A stretch of DNA of 64,000 nt, from assembly GCF_041821085.1 (NCBI RefSeq), contig NZ_JBGUAZ010000007.1, positions 1 to 64,000 of the forward strand, read 5' to 3'. How positions within the stretch are numbered: position 1 is the first letter of the stretch; every line of letters begins with the position of its first letter. The translations under genes and the position numbers were made by a program. The DNA comes from Natrinema sp. HArc-T2 (GTDB lineage Archaea; Halobacteriota; Halobacteria; Halobacteriales; Natrialbaceae). This document shows, one piece after another, positions 39,749 to 47,557 of this stretch. Below the pieces are notes generated by a model. That model made no database searches and had not been told where the DNA came from. It saw nothing but the letters and a program-made list of their open reading frames with translations.

Positions 39749-41517
39749 GTGGTGACGATTCAACCGCGAACGGAGGTGACGGCGCATCCTCCTTCGGGGG
39801 TAACTACACAAACGAAGAGGGTGGCGAAGCCATCTCCGACAAGACCGGCACTGAGGGCAAAACCCGGAAACCAGAACCCGACCGACTCGCCGCATTACAT
39901 GGCCGTGAAACGGTGAATGCAACGGTCGGCGCTGATGAAGTACACCTGTCGATGACTCGTGAGCGGTGCCGGGAACTCCGCGAGATTCTATACCCGCACC
40001 CCGAGCACCCCCACGCTGAACTTGGCGAACGCGGGGTCATCGGAATAATCGTGCCGAGTACGGGCCGAAACCGAACCACGTTCGTCCTCCGCGAACTCGT
40101 TATCCCCGACCCAGAGTTTGAGGTCGGAGATCGTGGCCACGACGACCCGTGCGATATCTACGAGGAAGGAACCGGGTTCGACAAACGGTTTTGGTTCGAC
40201 ACCTCCTACCGAAGTCGAGCGACCGATGAGGCGGCTGCGCTCGAATCCGACCGAGCTGGTCTCGTGTACTTCCACACCCACGGGCCGGGCGTCGGTGTCG
40301 AACCGAGTCAACCCGATATCGATGGGGCCGAACGTGACTACCGACTCCACCGCCGCCACTTTCACGATGACAGCCCTATGCTGAAGGCCATCGTCTCGGC
40401 AAGTAGCGGTACAATCGACCGGACCGACGAGGAAGCCTACCTCCCGGAAGCTAACCAGCTTCGCTGGCATGTCCGTTCGTTCCGGCCGGACGAGCCTGAC
40501 GAACCCGTGCGCGCTGGTGCAGTTCGAGTCGTTGGTCCACGCGTCGAAAAACATTCAACTGATACCCGTCCTGACGGGCCAGCAGGTGCCGGAGGGACAC
40601 CCCAATACGCCACGCAGAACTCAACGGAGCAACTGTGGGGCGAACCAGGCCAGCGAATCCTTGCAGGCCTCCGAGTCGGCCTCGTCGGCTGTGGCGGTGT
40701 CGGGTCGATACTCTCTGAACACATCGCCCGTCTCGGTGCTGGCGAGATGGTCGTTGCCGACTTCGACAACATCGAGTATGGGAACTTGAACCGGGCGCAA
40801 GGAGCGACCGAAACGGACGCTCGACTCGAACGCTCGAAGGCTGAAGTCGCAGGCGAACTCGCCATGGAGAGCGCGACCGCGGACGACTTCGAGGTCCGCG
40901 TCGTTGAAGGGAGCATCATCGAAGAAAACCCTGAGGACGCTGTAGTTCCGGCCCTCCTTGACTGCGACATCATCATCAACGCAGCAGATAACGCATGGGC
41001 ACGGACCGTCCTCGACGACCTCGCCTACGCACACCTCATCCCCGTCATCACGGGTGGCACCATTCTTCGGATGGACGACGGCGGGACGCTATCCCAGAGC
41101 GCAAAATCGGAAGTGATGGTCACTGGACCGGGTCACGTCTGCATGGAGTGCGCGTACGTCTACAATCAGGACGACGTATCGACTGCCATGCGGCCGCCTG
41201 ATGTTCGAGGCGACGGCGCCTACGTCCGGGGTGGCGTGGACCCGGACGACCAACCTCGCGCCCCGTCAGTCATCGGGGCGAACGCGACAGTCGCCGGAAT
41301 GATAGAGTACCGGCTAAAGGGACTTGCCCTCGGTGTCACTGAACGCGTCGTCGGCGTTCAACGGCATTTCCCCCGTACCGGGTTAATGGAGTGGGGTCCG
41401 ACAGAAGAGTGCAAGGACTCGTGTGGACGGACAAAGAGTAATCATCTTGGGATGGGCGATGCGTTCGACCTCCCAACAGGGACCGACCCAGATCTCGCGT
41501 ACCACCGCGAATCCTAG
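39745..41517 (+). CDS. JAB (JAMM) peptidase fused to E1/ThiF adenylyltransferase
   Basis: A 590-residue fusion. After a disordered N-terminus (~1-50), residues ~60-245 form a JAB/MPN+ domain with the metal motif H177-T-H179 ... S188-Q-P-D191 and Glu92 or Glu95 as the likely general base. Residues ~300-590 form an E1/ThiF domain: GCGGVG (315-320), Asp339-x-Asp341, NLNR (347-350), Lys365 and AADN (413-416). Cys466/Cys469 and Cys556/Cys560 form the usual zinc site. No spare Cys stands in the position of an E1 catalytic cysteine. The fusion would both trim the ubiquitin-like tail and adenylate it. It is the last gene of the operon; a T-rich stretch follows the stop. Confidence 0.88.
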   Translation: MSGDDSTANGGDGASSFGGNYTNEEGGEAISDKTGTEGKTRKPEPDRLAALHGRETVNATVGADEVHLSMTRERCRELREILYPHPEHPHAELGERGVIGIIVPSTGRNRTTFVLRELVIPDPEFEVGDRGHDDPCDIYEEGTGFDKRFWFDTSYRSRATDEAAALESDRAGLVYFHTHGPGVGVEPSQPDIDGAERDYRLHRRHFHDDSPMLKAIVSASSGTIDRTDEEAYLPEANQLRWHVRSFRPDEPDEPVRAGAVRVVGPRVEKHSTDTRPDGPAGAGGTPQYATQNSTEQLWGEPGQRILAGLRVGLVGCGGVGSILSEHIARLGAGEMVVADFDNIEYGNLNRAQGATETDARLERSKAEVAGELAMESATADDFEVRVVEGSIIEENPEDAVVPALLDCDIIINAADNAWARTVLDDLAYAHLIPVITGGTILRMDDGGTLSQSAKSEVMVTGPGHVCMECAYVYNQDDVSTAMRPPDVRGDGAYVRGGVDPDDQPRAPSVIGANATVAGMIEYRLKGLALGVTERVVGVQRHFPRTGLMEWGPTEECKDSCGRTKSNHLGMGDAFDLPTGTDPDLAYHRES

Positions 41518-41769
41518 ATCCTTTCCCGACTTTCAAATTTTTGAGGTGGCATTGTGTTAGAACGCAAACAAGCTGTCACTTAGCACCGGCTCAACCCCGC
41601 GTTCACTCGATCGGCCAGAATGCGGAATTCGTTGGCTCAAAGTCTACTGGCCCCGCCGCCGTACCGCATTTTCAATAGAGAAAATTGTTCAGTTCGCAGA
41701 CTTACTTACCAATCGGGTGTCCCTATCATAGCTTACTCTGAATTGAAGAAACGATCCTCCCAACGATTG

Positions 41770-43032
41770 TTATTTGGAGCTATCGCCGAATAATCGTCCC
41801 CACAGAGAGGATGTCTCTGAAGCGGTATCACAATCGGACGTCGTCCCGGCTTGTTCTTCTCGAGTCTGCTTGATCTCTCGGTCACGCTCTGCAAGTTCGG
41901 TTTTGAGATCGTCGATCGTGGCCTCGAGCTGCTCGATACGCTCATTTTTCTGTTCGAGCGTGGTCTCCAGTTCGTCGACACGGTCGGTCAACAGTCGGTT
42001 CTTCTCGACCAGATACGCACGGTTCCTATTCCGTTCCGATTCGCCACGGCTGGCAGTGGTCGACGACTCGCTCGTTCTGGGAACAGATTCGGTTGCTGTC
42101 TCTCGAGTGTCCGGGTCGTAGAACTCGGAGGTACTCGAAATCGCTCGTTCGATGGTCTTTTCGCCATATGTAGAGCCATCTGCATAGTGGACTTCGTCCC
42201 ACTTGTCTCGAAGCAGTCCCGATTGGCGGAAGAGCCGGTCCATCTGCTGCTGATCCCCGCCAGTCCAGAACGCCAACAAACAACACAGCGCCATATCTGC
42301 TTCCGACTGACTCTCATAACCAGCAGTCGAGCCACGCCACAACCGCTCGAACTTCTCACCGTTTGACGCATTCTGCGCTCGCTCAAGCAGCTCTTGGTCC
42401 TCGAGGTCGACGTTGGTATCGGCTGCGCTGATCGTCGTTGTTGTCTGCTCATCAGTGGTGCTATAGGTCCCGGATTTGTGCTCTGAGTCCGGCTTAGAAT
42501 CTTGGACGTACTCACGATGGATCGCTACCAGCGCGTCCTGCCGACGTGCAACGCGAGGTGGTGTGTCCTCGAGGCGGTCGCAAGTCACGGTGAAAAACCG
42601 AGCAGTGTCGTATAGTTCGATGCTGCCACGGCGGTTCCGTCCATCTGGGAGTTCTCCCCTGATGAGTACATGGAACCCAGTACCCGACGGAGAGATCTCC
42701 GTATAAGAATCGAGTCGCTCGATGATGTCCAGTGCTGTGTCGTCGACGTCATCGCTTTCGGGATCTCGACAGTCATCCAGATCCACGCCGACGATGGGAT
42801 CGTCGTCGGTAAAGACGAAGCCGATGCCATCGGCGTTCTCCGTGCCGGCGTACTCGAGGGCTGTCTCGAACGACGCCCATGTTTCGGGATCCGTCGATGA
42901 CGCGAACGCACCACTCCCTGGCGTCACTGGTATCTTCGTCGGCTTCCCATCTCGAGGTTCTTCTTTCCAGCAGACCCACTGGTCGCGCTCACGTAGTTCC
43001 TCGGGGAGTACCGAGACAGTGCTCTCAGACAT
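41770..43032 (-). CDS. plasmid primase/polymerase, NrS-1-like (AEP superfamily)
   Basis: A 420-residue protein. Residues 1-160 carry the NrS-1-type primase-polymerase pattern: LRERDQWVCWKEEPRDGKPT, then KIPVTPGSG, DGIGFVFTDDDPIVGVDLDD (the metal-binding D-x-D), YTEISPSGTGFHVLIRGELP (catalytic SPSGTGxH) and IELYDTARFFTVTC. Residues ~215-310 contain a helical C-terminal primase region (DMALCCLLAFWTGGDQQQMD). The last 80 residues are a coiled coil. It likely starts replication at the iterons just upstream (43179-43265). Adjacent ATGs at 43035 and 43032 are both possible. The 250 bases between its stop and the ubiquitin operon hold no gene. Confidence 0.8.
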   Translation of the reverse strand: MSESTVSVLPEELRERDQWVCWKEEPRDGKPTKIPVTPGSGAFASSTDPETWASFETALEYAGTENADGIGFVFTDDDPIVGVDLDDCRDPESDDVDDTALDIIERLDSYTEISPSGTGFHVLIRGELPDGRNRRGSIELYDTARFFTVTCDRLEDTPPRVARRQDALVAIHREYVQDSKPDSEHKSGTYSTTDEQTTTTISAADTNVDLEDQELLERAQNASNGEKFERLWRGSTAGYESQSEADMALCCLLAFWTGGDQQQMDRLFRQSGLLRDKWDEVHYADGSTYGEKTIERAISSTSEFYDPDTRETATESVPRTSESSTTASRGESERNRNRAYLVEKNRLLTDRVDELETTLEQKNERIEQLEATIDDLKTELAERDREIKQTREEQAGTTSDCDTASETSSLWGRLFGDSSK

Positions 43033-43178
43033 CATCGATCGACCTCGTAATATGCGTCCAGTTGGACATCGTGCATCCACTATCACGATGCTGACAAACA
43101 CACCGACATCCAGTGGGCTGTTCGCTACCCTGTCCAACGGGGGCTACCCCTTCTATACTAGTTGGTTTTGACCCGGGA

Positions 43179-43265
43179 TTTACCCTGAACACTGCTCCCG
43201 TGATGCGGTTTTTACCCTGAACACGGGTGGAGGGTTTACTCTGAACATTTGTTTTACCCTGAACA
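43179..43265. other. iterons, candidate replication origin
   Basis: Four direct repeats of TTTAC(C/T)CTGAACA at 43179-43191, 43211-43223, 43235-43247 and 43253-43265, with starts 32, 24 and 18 bases apart. They lie in the 357-bp gene-free gap between the primase start and the end of the VirD4-like gene. Iterons beside a primase gene are the usual layout of a plasmid origin. The remainder of the gap (43266-43389) is AT-rich and featureless. Confidence 0.65.
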
Positions 43266-43389
43266 GAGTGTAGTATGAAGCCCAAACCAAGGCCCTGATG
43301 ACTATACGCGCCTGATTTGTGATTTGATTTCTGAGTCAGTTGCTCATGTGATTCACTTGACCCATATTTGTTCATAGTTCTGATATAAC

Positions 43390-46300
43390 TCATTGATCAA
43401 GCAGCTGGGAGCCCCCTGGTGTCAGGTCGATACCGGTGTAGACTGTCACCAAATCATCGCCGTTTTCTCTGACACGGCCACTTTCATATTCGACGACGTT
43501 CCCGAGCTTCCGACTGAACCAGACTGAGTTTAGTCCGTCAATATCGTGCTGATCAGTCCAGACCGAGTACGCCTGAAACAGCGTTTCCTTTGGGACTTGC
43601 GCTCCATCAGCTTCTCTGATGTACATCGCTGCGAACGCCTCGATACCGTCACCACTCGGATCGATCCCCTCCGACCCATCCGTTGGTGGGCTAGACCCCG
43701 TCGATGGTGTCTCCTCATCGGCATCCATCGATATTGTAGCCTGTGCGTGCTCACTAGTGGCGGCGTCCGGCCACAAGTCCTCCTCGTCTGGGTTCTCGGA
43801 GAGTGTATACAGTTCCCCCTGCTGGAATATTTTGGGAGCACCGTCCTCCGGGAGCACTAGCACAATGTAGCTGTCGCGCGAATAGTCCGCATCTGGGAGT
43901 TCGATATCGGGAATGAACGGTCGCTTGATCGGCGTCCACTCCGTCTCGAACTCGTCTTTCGAGTCGTAGACGCGAGTCTCGCCGGGTTTGTGGACGGTGT
44001 ACTGTCCGGTTTCGTGGTCGTAGCTGTAGTAGGCCGGGACGCCGTCTTTCGAGAGCGGCCCCTCGTCTGGAACACGGGCGAACTCCGTTTCACCGTCTGA
44101 GAGTACACGCTCACCGTCGTCACGCGTCCAGACTGTCCGATTCGTGTCGGCCGTCCGGGGGCGAACGGCGGTTACCCCACCGTGGGCGGTCGCCCCACCG
44201 CCGAAGGTCACGACCTCGTCGCAGTTATAGAACTGCTCGGTGCCGTCTGCTCGCTCTCGTAGTGGCGGCGAGAGAATATTCTCGAGTCGCGTCGCCCACT
44301 CTGTCTCGGGGTCACCGGGCCGGACGACGAAGAGCGGGACGCGATCAGCTTCGTGCGCTCGTGTGAGGTTCTGCAAGACTTTTGCAGGTCGGTCAGGCGT
44401 CGTCGTCTCGGCCTCGATGTTGAACACGACGTCGTGGTCTGGGTGCGTCGCGGTGGCGTCGGGTTGTTCGCTCCCATCCTGTTCGAGAACATCGACGCTG
44501 AATCCGCGCTCGGTGAGTGCCCGCTCGGTATCCATAAGCACCGCATCGTGGTCGGATCCGCCTGCCGATTCGACAGCCCCCGTTTCGGGCTGTACCTCCG
44601 TTTCCCCATGGTCGGAGAGCCGCGTCACGATGTCGTCATCCTGTAGCTCGACCTCGATCAACCGCGACGCGTCACGTACATCGGGGAGGTCCTCGTACTC
44701 GTAGTCGATGTCTGCTTGGCTATTCTCGAGGCGGATCAAGAGTTCCTCGTCGACGGCGGTGACATCCACCCAGCCATTCTCGTCTCGAACGCCCTCCCGT
44801 AGCTGCATCGCTCGAACCGCTTCGGCCATTGTCTCACCCAGTATCTTCGTCGGGTTGGCGGCTTCATTGGCATCGCTGTAGATGAGGTTCTGGAGGATCT
44901 CTGCGTCCGTTAGCGGGTCAGTTCCGTAGCGCTCTAAACTCTGTTCGATGATATCATCGACAGTCTCAGTCGACCGAAGCGGTGGATACGGCGGGAACGA
45001 GTTGATGAGGACCGGCTCAGAATAGCGCCCACCCTCGAGCGGAAGTTTCGTCCAGGCCTTGTACTGATCAGTCGAGATCAAATTCTCTGCCGTGTAACCC
45101 TGAAACCGCTTCATCAGCAGTTGGGCGTCGTCGACGTCGTTGACCGAGAAGGCAAGAAGGTTATCACAGTTGTTCTGCATCGCTTTCAGCGTATCCTCAT
45201 CAAACTGCGAGGGGTACTGGGAAGCGAGCGTCACCGATAGTCGCATCGAGCGAGCACGGGCCAGCATCGACTCGATATCAAGATTGTCGCTAGCAATGTC
45301 GTCGAACTCGTCACACAGGACAAAATAGGGGTCTGGATCGGTATCGCGTTCGTACGACCGGTGCTGAATGGCACTCCAGAGGTTGCGCATCACACCGAGC
45401 GTGACCATCTTCTTGATATCTGTATTCTCGACGGGCGTTCGAACGATAACGATCCGATCGTTGTCGATGATGTCTCGGAAATCGATCGTACTCTCACGAT
45501 GGGCAATGATCCGACGAATCACCGAATTCTCAACCCATGACTTGATCCGTTTCAGGAGGGGACGGATCGTCTCCTCCTCCATATTCGCAATCTCGAGGCA
45601 GAACTCCCTGATGTAGGGATCCTTAACGTCGAGGGCGAAATCTTCGCGCCGCTCGGCGTTGAGCAACGTGAAGTACATATCGATGATCGAGAACGGTTTC
45701 TCCGATTTCATCATCGCCCGAGCCATTGACTCGGTGATCGCCTCCATGTTGATGCCCCAGTAGTCGGAGGTGTCGAAGACCGCTTTCAGGTTCTCGACTC
45801 GGTTTTCGATCTCGTTCTCGAGTTCTTCGGTTGTCTCGCACTCGGGCACCTCGAGGAAGTTCATCCCGATCGTCTTCTCATGGGTGGTCGAACCGGGCTC
45901 AATCCAGACCACGTCCTCGAGTCGATGTTCAGGGAGTTTGCGCAGGAGCTCTCGAGAGTCTCGGCCTTTCGGATCGAAGTACGTGAAGCCATAGCCGGAG
46001 TAGGCCCACTGGACCATCATATTCAGTAGCGCTGTGGTTTTCCCGTAGCCAGTGGTGCCCGTAATCCAGATATGGCGGAAAAGCGAGTCAAAGCGGAGCG
46101 GAACTTCACGGAAGCCCCGCTGTGGGTCCTTATCGTAGCCGACCCAGAGTGGTGCAGACGGTGTCTCAACACCTGCTTCGAACATCTCGCGGACAAATGG
46201 TCCTGCAACAGTGCCCTCCTGAGCCGTTTCGGTGATAGCTTGCTTCCCTCCGATGGAACTGGTCTTCTGCTCACCGATATCGTATGTCTCGCCGAGTTGG

Positions 46301-46419
46301 GATTGGGGAGCCGGTGGTGAATCGAGCGGAGAGTCACCGTCACCAGTAGCTTGTGTCGCTGGCTCGGTCTTCATACCCTCTTCGGATTTGCTGCGGTCAA
46401 AGAATCGATCAAACACCAT
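43390..46419 (-). CDS. VirD4/TraD-type coupling ATPase
   Basis: A 1009-residue cytoplasmic ATPase. Walker A GTTGYGKTT lies near residue 120 within HIWITGTTGYGKTTALLNMM, and Walker B FVLCDEFDD near 365-375. A Q-type motif follows (VTLASQYPSQFDEDTLKAMQ), as in TraD/VirD4-like and HerA-FtsK-like conjugation ATPases. No N-terminal membrane helix is visible. The C-terminal ~500 residues include a nuclease-like or substrate-binding region (EHDVVFNIEAETTTPDRPAK-type) and a final winged-helix-like segment (FQAYSVWTDQHDIDGLNSVW). It probably feeds DNA to the secretion channel. The start at 46419 overlaps the previous gene by 11 bases; it is the last gene of the operon. Confidence 0.85.
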   Translation of the reverse strand: MVFDRFFDRSKSEEGMKTEPATQATGDGDSPLDSPPAPQSQLGETYDIGEQKTSSIGGKQAITETAQEGTVAGPFVREMFEAGVETPSAPLWVGYDKDPQRGFREVPLRFDSLFRHIWITGTTGYGKTTALLNMMVQWAYSGYGFTYFDPKGRDSRELLRKLPEHRLEDVVWIEPGSTTHEKTIGMNFLEVPECETTEELENEIENRVENLKAVFDTSDYWGINMEAITESMARAMMKSEKPFSIIDMYFTLLNAERREDFALDVKDPYIREFCLEIANMEEETIRPLLKRIKSWVENSVIRRIIAHRESTIDFRDIIDNDRIVIVRTPVENTDIKKMVTLGVMRNLWSAIQHRSYERDTDPDPYFVLCDEFDDIASDNLDIESMLARARSMRLSVTLASQYPSQFDEDTLKAMQNNCDNLLAFSVNDVDDAQLLMKRFQGYTAENLISTDQYKAWTKLPLEGGRYSEPVLINSFPPYPPLRSTETVDDIIEQSLERYGTDPLTDAEILQNLIYSDANEAANPTKILGETMAEAVRAMQLREGVRDENGWVDVTAVDEELLIRLENSQADIDYEYEDLPDVRDASRLIEVELQDDDIVTRLSDHGETEVQPETGAVESAGGSDHDAVLMDTERALTERGFSVDVLEQDGSEQPDATATHPDHDVVFNIEAETTTPDRPAKVLQNLTRAHEADRVPLFVVRPGDPETEWATRLENILSPPLRERADGTEQFYNCDEVVTFGGGATAHGGVTAVRPRTADTNRTVWTRDDGERVLSDGETEFARVPDEGPLSKDGVPAYYSYDHETGQYTVHKPGETRVYDSKDEFETEWTPIKRPFIPDIELPDADYSRDSYIVLVLPEDGAPKIFQQGELYTLSENPDEEDLWPDAATSEHAQATISMDADEETPSTGSSPPTDGSEGIDPSGDGIEAFAAMYIREADGAQVPKETLFQAYSVWTDQHDIDGLNSVWFSRKLGNVVEYESGRVRENGDDLVTVYTGIDLTPGGSQLLDQ

Positions 46420-47557
46420 CGTGTCCTCTGTTAGTAACGTTGTGTTCAGTGGAAGCGCTGCTACTGGTGGACTGTTCGTATTGGCCGAGATCGGCAGGGG
46501 CACGGTCACCACGTCGGGTATATCGCCAGTCGATATTCGGCGTCTCAATCTCCGCATTGGGGATGTGTGCGACGCCGGCGAGTTCGTCGACTGTCATAAT
46601 CATGTGCCGGTCGATCCACTCGCGATCACACATTCGCTGAACGAACTGTCGAAGCTGCGTGGCACGTTTGCGCTCTCGCCGATGCCAAACAGGGTTGTCG
46701 TCAAGGCCCTGTTCAGTGATGGCGTTGTAGTACTTCCTGAACATCCCCGCGACGCCACGAGCACGGGCCTCGGCTTCGGCCTGTTCGCTCGAGATAGCGA
46801 GGACGCGAATGTTTACGTGGAACGCCTGTTGACCACGTTGCTGTTCGATGGTTTTCGCGGCCTGTTTGTCCTTCTCGCTTGGCGGTCGCGTACGAGGGTT
46901 GAGCCAGCCGACGGATGTCCCCTGCCGAAGCGCATGGGCGAGTTCGTCGACGCTATTGTGCTTGAACCGGTCGCCGTCGGTCCACGACTGTTTCGCAGGT
47001 CGGAAGACGACCTGCGTAACGACGGTACTCTCATCGAGCGATAGCATCTCGCTCGTAATCTCGCCGTAGGGATCCGTCTCGAAGCCCTCGCTGTTGTGAT
47101 GACGAATCGGATAGTAGGGGATCTTCTCCATCTCGAGCCACGCACCGGCAACGTGCTCATCAGAGTGGATGACGGGGAACGCATAGCCCTCCTCGACCGG
47201 GAAGACCTCACTGTTGGCGTAGTTGTTCCCGACACGACGGCGGAACTTGTCCGCAGCTGCCTCGGTGGCAGCGTGCATGTAGAACTTGATTTTGCCTTCG
47301 TCGAACCAGACCTCGAACGAGTGATGGTCACTCGTATTCTTCCCACGGAAGTTCGTCGTCACATCGTGGACCGACTGTAGGACTCCAGCCCCATCCGCGA
47401 TACCGTTGTTCTCTTTGTAGGGTCGGATCCGAAGCAGCGTGCCTGGCGTATCCGCTTGCCGTTGGACGAACGAATCGTGTTCTCCGAAGTTGAGTTGCGT
47501 CGCCTCGTACCGTGGCGACGAGTCTATGATCGTCTTGATTTGGTTGAGCCTAGTCAT
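46409..47557 (-). CDS. conserved conjugation-cluster protein between VirB4 and VirD4
   Basis: A 382-residue soluble protein (MTRLNQIKTIIDSSPRYEAT and onward). It contains FEVWFDEGKIKFYMHAATEA, EEGYAFPVIHSDEHVAGAWL and QAFHVNIRVLAISSEQAEAE, a layout reminiscent of the N-terminal non-ATPase domains of archaeal transfer ATPases. A C-terminal disordered tail ends SSSASTEHNVTNRGHDGV. The start ATG 47557 overlaps the VirB4 stop by eight bases; longer frames upstream are antisense-like. It likely acts as an adaptor between VirB4 and the coupling protein (inference). No named family recognised. Confidence 0.75.
   Translation of the reverse strand: MTRLNQIKTIIDSSPRYEATQLNFGEHDSFVQRQADTPGTLLRIRPYKENNGIADGAGVLQSVHDVTTNFRGKNTSDHHSFEVWFDEGKIKFYMHAATEAAADKFRRRVGNNYANSEVFPVEEGYAFPVIHSDEHVAGAWLEMEKIPYYPIRHHNSEGFETDPYGEITSEMLSLDESTVVTQVVFRPAKQSWTDGDRFKHNSVDELAHALRQGTSVGWLNPRTRPPSEKDKQAAKTIEQQRGQQAFHVNIRVLAISSEQAEAEARARGVAGMFRKYYNAITEQGLDDNPVWHRRERKRATQLRQFVQRMCDREWIDRHMIMTVDELAGVAHIPNAEIETPNIDWRYTRRGDRAPADLGQYEQSTSSSASTEHNVTNRGHDGV

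Noticed and set aside
39745-41517. SAMP/UbaA-type archaeal sulfur-transfer system
   Set aside because: UbaA has no JAB fusion and no E2-like partner; the linked Ubl and E2-like genes point to a different system.
43179-43265. CRISPR array
   Set aside because: The four repeats are only 13 bases, with irregular spacers of 5-19 bases, so they are iterons rather than CRISPR repeats.
46420-46557. Upstream extension of the VirD4-like frame
   Set aside because: It overlaps the preceding gene by far more than other junctions in the operon and adds a basic, unrelated stretch.
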